Assembly (NCBI RefSeq): GCF_000725125.1
Contig: NZ_JFCB01000038.1
Span: 1 to 55,674, forward strand
Origin: Streptomyces toyocaensis
Lineage (GTDB): Bacteria > Actinomycetota > Actinomycetes > Streptomycetales > Streptomycetaceae
Direction: 5' to 3'
DNA length: 55,674 nucleotides
A program made the position numbers and the translations under genes. Position 1 is the first letter of the stretch, and each line of letters begins with the position of its first letter. A model generated the notes under the pieces. That model was not told the origin of the DNA, searched no databases, and saw nothing but the letters and a program-made list of their open reading frames with translations. Positions 1-7,579 of this stretch are shown in pieces.

Positions 1-1
1 A

Positions 2-16
2 CCGGGATGATCCCGG
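2..16. repeat. Short near-perfect palindrome at the window edge
   Basis: CCGGGAT and ATCCCGG face each other across one central base, just downstream of the DUF58 stop codon. The loop is too short for a good hairpin, so this is either a protein site or chance. Positions 18-23 read GGAGGG on the minus strand and resemble a ribosome binding site, but no start codon follows before the window ends. Confidence 0.3.
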
Positions 17-23
17 ACCCTCC

Positions 24-1334
24 TTACAGGCGTCCCGCCGCCTTCAATGCCAGATACGCGTCCGCCAGCGCCGGCGCCAGTTCCTCCGGCGTCGCGTCCA
101 CGACCGTGACGCCATGGCGGCGGAGTTGTTCTGCGGTGCGGTCGCGTTCCGTGTGGGCCTGGGCTGCCGCGGCTGCCTCGTACACGGCGTCGGTGTTCCC
201 CCGTGCCTTGGCCATGTCGGCAGTGCGCGGGTCTGCCACCGATGCCAGAAGCACCGTGTGGCGCTGGGTGAGCTGGGCCAGGACGGGGAGGAGGCCCTCC
301 TCGATCGGGGCCGCGTCGAGCGTGGTGAGCAGGACGATCAGGGAACGGCGTGACGCCGTGCGCAGTGCGGTGGCCGTCAGGCCCCGGGCGTCGGTCTCGA
401 CGAGTTCGGGTTCGAGCGTGGCCATGGCGTTGACGAGGGACGGGAGCACGTCGCCCGCCGTGCGTCCCTGGACGAGGGCCCGCAGACGACGGTCGTAGGC
501 CAGGAGGTCGACGCGGTCGCCGGCGCGGGAGGCGAGGGCGGCGAGAAGCAGGGCCGCGTCCATGGAGGCGTCCAGGCGGGGCGCGTCTCCGACGCGGCCC
601 GCGGAGGTGCGGCCGGTGTCGAGGACGAGCAGGATGCGGCGGTCGCGCTCGGGACGCCAGGTGCGTACCGCGACCGTGGACTGACGGGCGGTGGCGCGCC
701 AGTCGATGGACCGGGTGTCGTCGCCGGGGACGTATGCGCGCAGGCTGTCGAACTCGGTTCCCTCACCCCGGGTCAGCACGCTGGTGCGGCCGTCCATGTC
801 GCGCAGGCGGGCCAGCTTGGACGGCAGGTGCTTGCGGCTGGTGAAGGGGGGCAGGACGCGCACGGCCCACGGGACCTCGTGCGTGCCTTGGCGGGCGAAG
901 AGGCCGAGGGGGCCGTAGGAGCGGACGGTGACGCGGTCGGCGTGGCGGTCGCCGCGGCGGGTGGGCCGCAGGCGGGTGGTGACGCGTCGGCGTTCACCCG
1001 GCGGGATCACCAGTCGGTGGCGGGAGGCTTCGCCCTCCGTGCCGGGCTGCCAGCTGCTCGGGGGCCAGGCATCGCGGATCCGGGCGCGGAGCGGGCGGCG
1101 GGACGTGTTGGTGACCGTGAGGGTGACGTCGGCGGTGTCGCCCAGGCGTACGGAGGTGTCTCCGGAGCGGGTCAGGCCGAGCTGGCGTACCGGGGCGGCC
1201 AGGGCGAAATCGCAGGCACACGCCACGACGAGGGGGGCGTTGACGGCGAGGATGCCCGTCCAGCCGGGTTCCCAGATGCCGACGGGGAGGGCGCCGAGTG
1301 CCGCGAGCAGGGCGGCGCGTCCGGTGAGGGCCAT
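24..1334 (-). CDS. DUF58 domain protein
   Basis: This 436-residue protein is the last visible gene of the MoxR operon. Two hydrophobic stretches lie in the first 50 residues, so it is probably anchored in the membrane. A beta-rich segment follows (about 55-160), then the DUF58 signature around residues 191-212, with EGTEF, YVPGDD and IDW in order. After it comes a von Willebrand-A-like strand (LLVLDTGRTS, about 235-245), where the metal-binding DxSxS pattern is altered. The ATG shares one base with the moxR stop codon (TGATG), indicating translational coupling. DUF58 proteins nearly always sit beside a MoxR ATPase and are thought to be its partners in a chaperone-like or wall-related role; the exact function is unknown. 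Confidence 0.92.
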   Translation of the reverse strand: MALTGRAALLAALGALPVGIWEPGWTGILAVNAPLVVACACDFALAAPVRQLGLTRSGDTSVRLGDTADVTLTVTNTSRRPLRARIRDAWPPSSWQPGTEGEASRHRLVIPPGERRRVTTRLRPTRRGDRHADRVTVRSYGPLGLFARQGTHEVPWAVRVLPPFTSRKHLPSKLARLRDMDGRTSVLTRGEGTEFDSLRAYVPGDDTRSIDWRATARQSTVAVRTWRPERDRRILLVLDTGRTSAGRVGDAPRLDASMDAALLLAALASRAGDRVDLLAYDRRLRALVQGRTAGDVLPSLVNAMATLEPELVETDARGLTATALRTASRRSLIVLLTTLDAAPIEEGLLPVLAQLTQRHTVLLASVADPRTADMAKARGNTDAVYEAAAAAQAHTERDRTAEQLRRHGVTVVDATPEELAPALADAYLALKAAGRL

Positions 1335-2326
1335 CAGCGGGGGACGGGGACGTGGGAGAGGATCGCGTTGATGACCGAGTCGGTCGTGACGCCTTCCATC
1401 TCGGCTTCCGGGCGGAGCTGCACGCGGTGGCGGAGCGTGGGCAGGGCGAGTGCCTTCACGTCGTCGGGGATGACGTAGTCGCGGCCGGTCAGCCAGGCCC
1501 AGGCGCGGGCGGTGGCGAGCAGCGCGGTGGCGCCCCGGGGGGAGACGCCCAGGGTGAGGCTGGGTGATTCGCGGGTGGCGCGGCAGATGTCCACGACGTA
1601 GGCGGTGATCTCGGGGGAGACGGTCGTCGTGGCGACCGCGCGGCGGGCGGCTTCCAGGTCGGCGGCGTTCGCTACGGGGCGTACTCCGGCGGCGCGCAGG
1701 TCGCGCGGGTTGAAGCCCTCGGCGTGGCGGGTGAGCACGTCGATCTCGTCCTGGCGGGAGGGCAGGGGGATGGTGAGTTTGAGGAGGAAGCGGTCGAGCT
1801 GCGCTTCGGGGAGGGGGTAGGTGCCCTCGTACTCGACGGGGTTCTGGGTCGCGGCGACCAGGAAGGGGTCCGGGAGGGGGCGTGGGGTGCCGTCGACGGT
1901 GACCTGGCGTTCCTCCATGGCCTCCAGCAGCGACGACTGGGTCTTCGGCGGGGTGCGGTTGATCTCGTCCGCGAGCAGGAGGTTGGTGAAGACGGGGCCG
2001 GGCTGGAAGGAGAACTCGGAGGTGCGGGCGTCGTAGACAAGGGAGCCGGTGACGTCGCTCGGCATCAGGTCGGGGGTGAACTGGACGCGCTTGGTGTCGA
2101 GTTCGAGGGTGGCGGCGAGGGCGCGCACCAGGAGGGTCTTGGCGACGCCGGGGACGCCTTCGAGGAGGACGTGGCCGCGGCAGAGCAGGGCGACGACGAG
2201 GCCGGTCACCGCGGGGTCCTGGCCGACCACGGCCTTGGCGATCTCGGCGCGCAGGGCCTCCAGGGAGGCCCGGGCGGCGGCCGGGTCCCCGGTGTGCGCG
2301 GCGTTGTCAGTGGTCGGGTCCATCAT
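1334..2326 (-). CDS. MoxR-family AAA+ ATPase
   Basis: This 330-residue AAA+ ATPase has Walker A GVPGVAKT (57-64), Walker B LLLADEIN (116-123) and sensor-1 ATQNP (159-163), followed by the usual C-terminal lid. The length is normal for the MoxR family. The ATG at 2326 forms an ATGA overlap with the DUF4350 stop; a second ATG follows immediately, but the overlapping one is preferred. MoxR proteins act as chaperone-like ATPases that insert cofactors or assemble complexes. With DUF58, DUF4129 and DUF4350 partners this is the widespread actinobacterial MoxR membrane operon. The client protein is not known. Confidence 0.95.
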   Translation of the reverse strand: MMDPTTDNAAHTGDPAAARASLEALRAEIAKAVVGQDPAVTGLVVALLCRGHVLLEGVPGVAKTLLVRALAATLELDTKRVQFTPDLMPSDVTGSLVYDARTSEFSFQPGPVFTNLLLADEINRTPPKTQSSLLEAMEERQVTVDGTPRPLPDPFLVAATQNPVEYEGTYPLPEAQLDRFLLKLTIPLPSRQDEIDVLTRHAEGFNPRDLRAAGVRPVANAADLEAARRAVATTTVSPEITAYVVDICRATRESPSLTLGVSPRGATALLATARAWAWLTGRDYVIPDDVKALALPTLRHRVQLRPEAEMEGVTTDSVINAILSHVPVPR

Positions 2327-3519
2327 GGACGGCGTACCTCTCTTTCGAGGGCGTCGAGTTGGTCGGCGAGCTTGACGAGTGCTGCGTCGTCGCCGGGGGG
2401 CGGGCCGAAGAGGAGGGTGTGCAGGGACTGTCCGTCGCCCTGGAGGTGGGCGGACAGTGCGGGGAGGAGAGCCTCGGGCGCGTGTGCCTGGGGGGTGGGG
2501 ACGCCGACGAGGGGGGCGAGGCGGGTGCGGGTGGTGGAGCGGAGAGCGGCGGCCGCACGGTCGCGGGCGTTCGCCTTGCGGTAGAGGCGTGCGCGGCCTT
2601 CGACGGTTTCGGAGGCGCGGATCGCCACGGGGAGTCGTTCGGGGACCAGGGGGCCCAGCCGGCGCGCCCGCCACAAGGCGGCCAGGACCGCGGCGAGGAA
2701 GAGTTGCAGGGTGCCCCACAGCCAGCCGGAGGGGAGCAGCTCGAGGAGGCCGCGCTCGCCCTCCTCGGAGGCGGCGGAGGCGTCGGCGAGCGAGGGGAGG
2801 TACCAGACCAGATGGGGGCGGGAGCCGAGGAGTTGCAGGGCCAGCGAGGCGTTGCCGTGGCGGTCCAGGCGGTCGTTGAGGAGGATGTCGGGCGAGCCCA
2901 GGAGGACGGTGTCGCCGTCGTCGGCGGGCGCCGGGAGGCGCAGCAGGGTGGCCAGGCGCTCGCTGGGGTAGCACTCGTCGGCGCTGAGGTGGGTGGTGGT
3001 GTAGCGGATGCCGCCCGTGTCGGCGCTGCCGGCGCGCTGGGCGGCGGGCAGCGCGCAGTCGGGGTCGAGGGTGGAGTCGAAGCTGGTGGCCGGGTCGGCG
3101 GTGACACCGGGAGCGAGCCGTTCGACGGAGGAGCTTCCGGCGGCGACCAGGACGGTGCGGCCGCCGGACTGGACGAAGGCGGCGTGCAGCCGGGTCTGCT
3201 GGCTGGGGGTCAGCAGGTCGGGAACCGCCACCAGCAGGGTGGTGTCGGGGCCGGCCGCGTCGGCGGCCTCGTCGAGGGTGGCGACCACGCGGGTGTCGAC
3301 GCCCCGGTCGGCCAGGAGTTCGGCGACGGCGCGGCTGCCGTAGGGGTCGGCGGAGCGCGGGTCGAGCTCGCCGTGGCGGGCGTCGGAGCGGACCACGGCG
3401 ATCACGACGGCCGCCACGAGCAGCAGCACCAGGGCGAGGGCGACACCTCGCGCGCGGGTCCACACCTGGCGGGCGGTGGGCGAGGCCGAGGTGGACGGGA
3501 GCGTGGCCTCGGTCGTCAT
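2323..3519 (-). CDS. DUF4350 domain membrane protein
   Basis: A 398-residue protein with one transmembrane helix near residues 24-43 and a second about two-thirds along, just before a basic RARRLGP stretch. The domain between them, which starts after SDARHGELDP, should be extracytoplasmic and matches the DUF4350 pattern (GSRAVAELLADRGVDTRVV), a fold related to GATase-like and IFT52-type domains. The ATG at 3519 overlaps the DUF4129 stop as ATGA; longer in-frame extensions upstream are just the shadow of DUF4129. No enzymatic motif is evident. It is conserved in MoxR/DUF58 operons and may present the complex outside the membrane (inference). Confidence 0.88.
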   Translation of the reverse strand: MTTEATLPSTSASPTARQVWTRARGVALALVLLLVAAVVIAVVRSDARHGELDPRSADPYGSRAVAELLADRGVDTRVVATLDEAADAAGPDTTLLVAVPDLLTPSQQTRLHAAFVQSGGRTVLVAAGSSSVERLAPGVTADPATSFDSTLDPDCALPAAQRAGSADTGGIRYTTTHLSADECYPSERLATLLRLPAPADDGDTVLLGSPDILLNDRLDRHGNASLALQLLGSRPHLVWYLPSLADASAASEEGERGLLELLPSGWLWGTLQLFLAAVLAALWRARRLGPLVPERLPVAIRASETVEGRARLYRKANARDRAAAALRSTTRTRLAPLVGVPTPQAHAPEALLPALSAHLQGDGQSLHTLLFGPPPGDDAALVKLADQLDALEREVRRP

Positions 3520-4268
3520 CCGGCGGCTCCCCGGCGGGTGTCGGTGTCCGTGCCCGGGGTGCCGCCGCTGCCTGCGAGCTGTGGTCTGGCGCGCTCCAGG
3601 TCGCGGTCGAGTTCGGCGATCCGCCGGTACGACTGTTCCGTCGCGGTCCTGCCGCCGTACGTCACGTCGTCGAAGGCGCGGGCGGCGCCGTGCAGCCGGT
3701 CGGTGTGGGCGGGCAGCGCGCGGCCGGCTTCCGCGGCGGCCTCGTCGGCGGTGCGGCCGGGGCGGATGTCGAGCAGGGCGCGTTCCTCCAAGGCGCGGAC
3801 GACGGCCCGCATGCATTCCTGGACGGCCTGGTTCCAGTGTCCCTGGACGGCGTGCGCCTCGGCCGCCGCGCGGTGTTCGGCGGCGCTGCGGGGGCGGTCG
3901 TCGAACAGGGCGGGCGTGGAGGCCGGCTCGCGGCGTGGGGTGCCCAGGCGCCACCACAGGGCGCCCAGGACGGCGATCGCGGCCGCGATGACGACGATCA
4001 GGCCGAGTGCGCCGCCGGGCGTCGCGGTGGAGGCGGCGTCGAACAGCTTGCCGACCCACTCCCAGAAGGCGTCGAGGGCACGCTGGAACCAGCTGGGGTC
4101 GTTCTCGTGGTACATGCGTTTGGACAGCTCGCGCCGGGCAGCCTCCCGCGCGGGATCACGCGGGAGGGTGACGGGCGGCTCGTCGCCGCGCAGCAGCAGG
4201 CGTACGGCCGTGTCGGCGGCCGCCGACACGCCCCTGGCGGATGCCGGAGCTCCCCCCGTGACGGTCAC
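3516..4268 (-). CDS. DUF4129 domain membrane protein
   Basis: A 250-residue protein starting at GTG 4268, five bases past the upstream stop and behind a GGGAGC ribosome binding site; upstream in-frame sequence belongs to the preceding gene. One transmembrane helix (LGLIVVIAAAIAVLGAL, about 88-105) separates an outer segment with conserved SKRMYHENDPSW from a cytoplasmic DUF4129 segment with RALEERALLDIRPGRTADE and FDDVTYGGR. In other bacteria DUF4129 is often fused to transglutaminase-like domains, but none is present here. It is the fourth-from-last visible gene of the operon and is coupled by overlaps on both sides. Confidence 0.9.
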   Translation of the reverse strand: MTVTGGAPASARGVSAAADTAVRLLLRGDEPPVTLPRDPAREAARRELSKRMYHENDPSWFQRALDAFWEWVGKLFDAASTATPGGALGLIVVIAAAIAVLGALWWRLGTPRREPASTPALFDDRPRSAAEHRAAAEAHAVQGHWNQAVQECMRAVVRALEERALLDIRPGRTADEAAAEAGRALPAHTDRLHGAARAFDDVTYGGRTATEQSYRRIAELDRDLERARPQLAGSGGTPGTDTDTRRGAAG

Positions 4269-4272
4269 CGCA

Positions 4273-5595
4273 TCAGCTCCCCGGGGTGGTGCCGGTGCCG
4301 TGGTCCTGGACGCCCGCGGCGCGGGCCAGTTCGAGGTCGAGGGCCTCGCGGCGGATGCGCTGGTCGATGTAGAGGAGCACGGTGACACCGGCCGTGATCG
4401 GGAACGTGATCATGGAGCCGATGACCGAGCCGATGCCGCTGACGATGAGGAACGTCCAGCCGATGTCGCCGCCGGCGCTGTCGAGGAAGCCGGTGACGCC
4501 GTCCCCGCTGAGGGCGGAGGCGAGGAAGGTGAAGGGGATGACGATGATCGACGCGACGACGTTGGCGATGATCGTCGCGAGCAGCTGGATGCCGAACACC
4601 CGCCACCAGGAGCCGCGGACGAGTTTGGCGGAGCGGCCCATCGCCTTCACGATGCCCTGCTTCTCCAGCATCAGCGTGGGCGAGGCCAGCGAGAAGCGGA
4701 CCATCAGCCACAGGGCGACCACACCGGCGCAGATGAGGCCGAGGACGGTCAGCGCGATGCCGACCTCGCTGCCCGCCGCCACGCTCACCAGCAAGCCGGG
4801 CAGCGCGCCCACGGTGACGATGCCGGCGGTGATGAGCAGCAGCAGGCAGATCAGGCCGAACAGTTTGACGATCTGGGGGCGGGCGTCGCGCCAGGCGTCA
4901 CCGGTGGTGACGGGTCTGCCGAGCACCGCGCGGCTGGTGACGGTGGTGAGCAGGGCGGTGGCGGCGACGGTGCCGACCAGGGTGACCAGGAAGACCGCGC
5001 CGGAGTTGAACAGGGCGTCGCCCATGGCGTCGGTCAGCTCGCTGAGCGTGGCGCTGGGGTCGTTGAGGGCCTCGGTGCTGGAGTCGTCCAGGACGAGGCC
5101 CTGGAGCAGGACGACGACGATCTCGGTGAGGACGGCGACGGTCAGCGCGATGCCGAGGACGGTGCGCCAGTAGGTGCGCATGGTGGAGACGGCGCCGTCG
5201 AGGATCTCACCCACGCCGAGCGGGCGGAGCGGGATGACGCCGGGCTTGGCCGCCGGCGGGGGGCCTCCCCAGCCGCCGCCTCCCCAGGAACCGTGGCCGC
5301 CGGGTCCGCCCGCGTAGCCGCCGGGTCCACCGGGGGGCGGGGCGCCCCAGCCCGGGCCGGCCGGCGGCGGGGCGGCCTGGCCGGGGCCGGTGGGCGCGGA
5401 CCACTGGCCGGCCGGTGGCTGGTCCTTGGACCACTTCGCACCCGGGTCCTGCGGGGCGCGGTCCGGCTGCTGGGGCTGGTCGCCGGGCTGCTCAGGGTCC
5501 GGGCGGCCGGCGGGCTCGGCAGGTCCGGACACGCCCGGCCCCTGCCCTTCGGACGGGGCGGATCCGGGCGAGGCCCAGCCCGGAGTGTCTTTCAT
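4273..5595 (-). CDS. Proline/glycine-rich multipass membrane protein (GDPD membrane-domain type)
   Basis: A 440-residue protein whose first ~120 residues are a low-complexity Pro/Gly/Gln tail, followed by the conserved LRPLGVGEILDGA motif (about 124-135) and about six hydrophobic helices. This is the layout of actinobacterial proteins annotated as glycerophosphoryl diester phosphodiesterase membrane domain; no phosphodiesterase catalytic domain is present. Start ATG 5595 has a GGAG site upstream and begins MKDTPGW; the longer in-frame extension to 5670 lacks such a site. It is the first gene of the minus-strand MoxR operon. The last helices end in YIDQRIRREALDLELARA, a typical ending of the family. 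Confidence 0.88.
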   Translation of the reverse strand: MKDTPGWASPGSAPSEGQGPGVSGPAEPAGRPDPEQPGDQPQQPDRAPQDPGAKWSKDQPPAGQWSAPTGPGQAAPPPAGPGWGAPPPGGPGGYAGGPGGHGSWGGGGWGGPPPAAKPGVIPLRPLGVGEILDGAVSTMRTYWRTVLGIALTVAVLTEIVVVLLQGLVLDDSSTEALNDPSATLSELTDAMGDALFNSGAVFLVTLVGTVAATALLTTVTSRAVLGRPVTTGDAWRDARPQIVKLFGLICLLLLITAGIVTVGALPGLLVSVAAGSEVGIALTVLGLICAGVVALWLMVRFSLASPTLMLEKQGIVKAMGRSAKLVRGSWWRVFGIQLLATIIANVVASIIVIPFTFLASALSGDGVTGFLDSAGGDIGWTFLIVSGIGSVIGSMITFPITAGVTVLLYIDQRIRREALDLELARAAGVQDHGTGTTPGS

Positions 5596-5735
5596 TCTCG
5601 CTCCTTCACGGTGCCCGTCCGCGGTCGCGGCGGCAGCTTGGCAGCCATCGTGCCATGGGGTGGTCATCAACGGACCTGCCGAGGTGAGGGCTGCGTACCT
5701 TCAATTGTCGGGGCTACAGGGGGCAGACTGGCGGC
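5596..5735. promoter_or_regulatory. Divergent promoter region between the MoxR operon and mtnA
   Basis: This 140-bp gap separates two divergent transcription units, so promoters for both must lie here. The most AT-rich stretch is around 5696-5712, before mtnA. I could not assign convincing -35/-10 pairs. A GAGCG/GGAG ribosome site for the minus-strand gene is visible at its right margin. Confidence 0.5.
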
Positions 5736-6884
5736 ATGGCTGATCAGTACGCACACAGCGGCGACAACAAGCGGCCGACCGAGATCCCGGCACTGCGCTG
5801 GGAAGAGCCACCGGAGGGTCCCGTCCTGGTCCTGCTCGACCAGACGAGGCTGCCGGCCGAGGAGGTCGAACTCGTCTGTACGGATGCGCCCGCGCTGGTG
5901 GAGGCGATCCGCTCGCTCGCCGTGCGGGGTGCCCCCCTGCTGGGCGTGGCGGGCGCCTACGGCGTCGCGCTCGCGGCGGTACGGGGCTTCGACGTGGACG
6001 ACGCGGCGGCGGCGCTGGAGAGCGCCCGGCCCACGGCGGTGAACCTCTCCGTCGGGGTGCGCCGGGCGCACGCCGCCCATCAGGCCGTGCTCGCCCGTGG
6101 CGGGGACTCCCGGCAGGCGGCCGTGGCCGCACTGGACGCGGCGCGGCAACTGCACCGGGAGGACGCCGAGGCCAGCGCCCGGATGGCCGAGCACGGGCTG
6201 GCGCTGCTGGACGAGCTGCTGCCGGGCGGCGGGCACCGGATCCTCACGCACTGCAACACCGGTTCGCTGGTGTCGGGCGGCGAGGGGACGGCGTTCGCGG
6301 TGGCGCTGGCCGCGCACCGGGTGGGGCGGCTCAGGCGCCTGTGGGTGGACGAAACGCGTCCGTTGCTGCAAGGTGCTCGCCTGACGGCATACGAGGCGGC
6401 CCGCAGCGGCATGGCGTACACCCTGCTCACCGACAACGCGGCGGGTTCGCTGTTCGCGGCGGGCGAGGTGGACGCGGTGCTCGTCGGGGCGGACCGCATC
6501 GCGGCCGACGGGTCGGTGGCGAACAAGGTGGGGAGCTATCCGCTCGCGGTGCTCGCGCGGTACCACCATGTGCCGTTCATCGTGGTGGCGCCGGTGACCA
6601 CGGTGGATCCCCGGACGCCGGACGGGGCGTCCATCGAGGTGGAGCAGCGACCCGGCCACGAGGTGACGGAGATCATGGCACCGCAGGTGCCGGTGGCCGG
6701 AACGGAAGCGGGAGGCGGGATTCCGGTGGCACCCCTGGGGACCCAGGCGTACAACCCGGCGTTCGACGTGACACCACCGGAGCTGGTGACGGCGATCGTC
6801 ACCGAGGAAGGTGTGGTTTCGCCCGTGACCACCGAGGCTCTGGCTGCGTTGTGTGCCAGGTCACGCCAGGTCACGATTAGCTAA
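5736..6884 (+). CDS. mtnA: S-methyl-5-thioribose-1-phosphate isomerase
   Basis: A 382-residue member of the eIF-2B alpha/beta/delta family. It converts 5-methylthioribose-1-phosphate to methylthioribulose-1-phosphate in the cytosolic methionine salvage pathway. The family active-site Cys lies in THCNTGSL (C173) and the Asp in VGADRIAADG (D253); the N-terminal RGAPLLGVAGAYG motif is also present. The stop codon is four bases before the mtrA start, so mtnA and mtrA may be transcribed together. Other methionine-salvage genes are not in the window. The last ~10 codons contain a tandem repeat discussed separately. Confidence 0.95.
   Translation: MADQYAHSGDNKRPTEIPALRWEEPPEGPVLVLLDQTRLPAEEVELVCTDAPALVEAIRSLAVRGAPLLGVAGAYGVALAAVRGFDVDDAAAALESARPTAVNLSVGVRRAHAAHQAVLARGGDSRQAAVAALDAARQLHREDAEASARMAEHGLALLDELLPGGGHRILTHCNTGSLVSGGEGTAFAVALAAHRVGRLRRLWVDETRPLLQGARLTAYEAARSGMAYTLLTDNAAGSLFAAGEVDAVLVGADRIAADGSVANKVGSYPLAVLARYHHVPFIVVAPVTTVDPRTPDGASIEVEQRPGHEVTEIMAPQVPVAGTEAGGGIPVAPLGTQAYNPAFDVTPPELVTAIVTEEGVVSPVTTEALAALCARSRQVTIS
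6856..6875 (+). promoter_or_regulatory. Tandem CCAGGTCACG repeat before mtrA (candidate MtrA box)
   Basis: CCAGGTCACG occurs twice in a row with a 10-bp period, one helical turn, inside the last codons of mtnA and ending 13 bp before the mtrA start. OmpR-type regulators bind direct repeats spaced about one turn, and MtrA sites in actinobacteria are described as GT-rich direct repeats of this kind. Autoregulation is an inference from position and repeat structure. Confidence 0.4.
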
Positions 6885-6888
6885 TGGG

Positions 6889-7578
6889 ATGATGTCGTTT
6901 ATGAAGGGACGAGTCCTTGTCGTCGACGACGACAGCGCACTGGCCGAGATGCTCGGCATCGTGTTGCGCGGTGAAGGTTTTGAGCCGTCTTTCGTAGCCG
7001 ACGGCGACAAGGCGCTGGCCGCTTTCCGCGAGACCAAACCCGACCTCGTGCTCCTGGACCTGATGCTGCCCGGACGGGACGGCATCGAGGTGTGCCGTCT
7101 GATCAGGGCGGAGTCCGGGGTGCCGATCGTGATGCTCACGGCGAAGAGCGACACCGTCGATGTCGTGGTGGGCCTGGAGTCCGGGGCCGACGACTACATC
7201 GTCAAGCCGTTCAAGCCGAAGGAGCTGGTCGCCCGGATCCGGGCGCGGCTGCGCAGGTCGGAGGAGCCCGCCCCGGAGCAGCTCGCCATCGGCGACCTGG
7301 TGATCGACGTGGCGGGGCACTCCGTGAAGCGGGACGGGCAGTCCATCGCGTTGACCCCGCTGGAGTTCGACCTGCTGGTCGCGCTCGCCCGCAAGCCGTG
7401 GCAGGTGTTCACGCGCGAGGTGCTGCTGGAGCAGGTCTGGGGCTACCGCCACGCGGCGGACACCCGGCTGGTGAACGTGCACGTGCAGCGGCTGCGCTCC
7501 AAGGTCGAGAAGGACCCGGAGAAGCCGGAGATCGTGGTGACCGTCCGTGGTGTCGGGTACAAGGCAGGACCGAGCTGA
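6889..7578 (+). CDS. mtrA: Two-component response regulator MtrA
   Basis: A 229-residue OmpR-type regulator with a receiver domain (VVDDD at 11-15, phosphoacceptor D57 in LVLLDLMLPG, switch Lys in DDYIVKPFKP) and a C-terminal winged helix (about 130-229, ending VRGVGYKAGPS). The sequence is the highly conserved actinobacterial MtrA. Start ATG 6889 gives MMSFMKG; ATG at 6892 and 6901 are alternatives. It sits directly upstream of its kinase mtrB and of lpqB. In Streptomyces, MtrA is known to control development, cell-wall and antibiotic genes. Confidence 0.97.
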   Translation: MMSFMKGRVLVVDDDSALAEMLGIVLRGEGFEPSFVADGDKALAAFRETKPDLVLLDLMLPGRDGIEVCRLIRAESGVPIVMLTAKSDTVDVVVGLESGADDYIVKPFKPKELVARIRARLRRSEEPAPEQLAIGDLVIDVAGHSVKRDGQSIALTPLEFDLLVALARKPWQVFTREVLLEQVWGYRHAADTRLVNVHVQRLRSKVEKDPEKPEIVVTVRGVGYKAGPS

Positions 7579-7579
7579 C

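Noticed and set aside
2359..6042. A 1227-codon open frame on the plus strand across the MoxR operon.
   Set aside because: It is antisense to five well-supported overlapping genes, has Gly/Arg-rich low-complexity translation and no recognisable domain; high GC makes such frames common.
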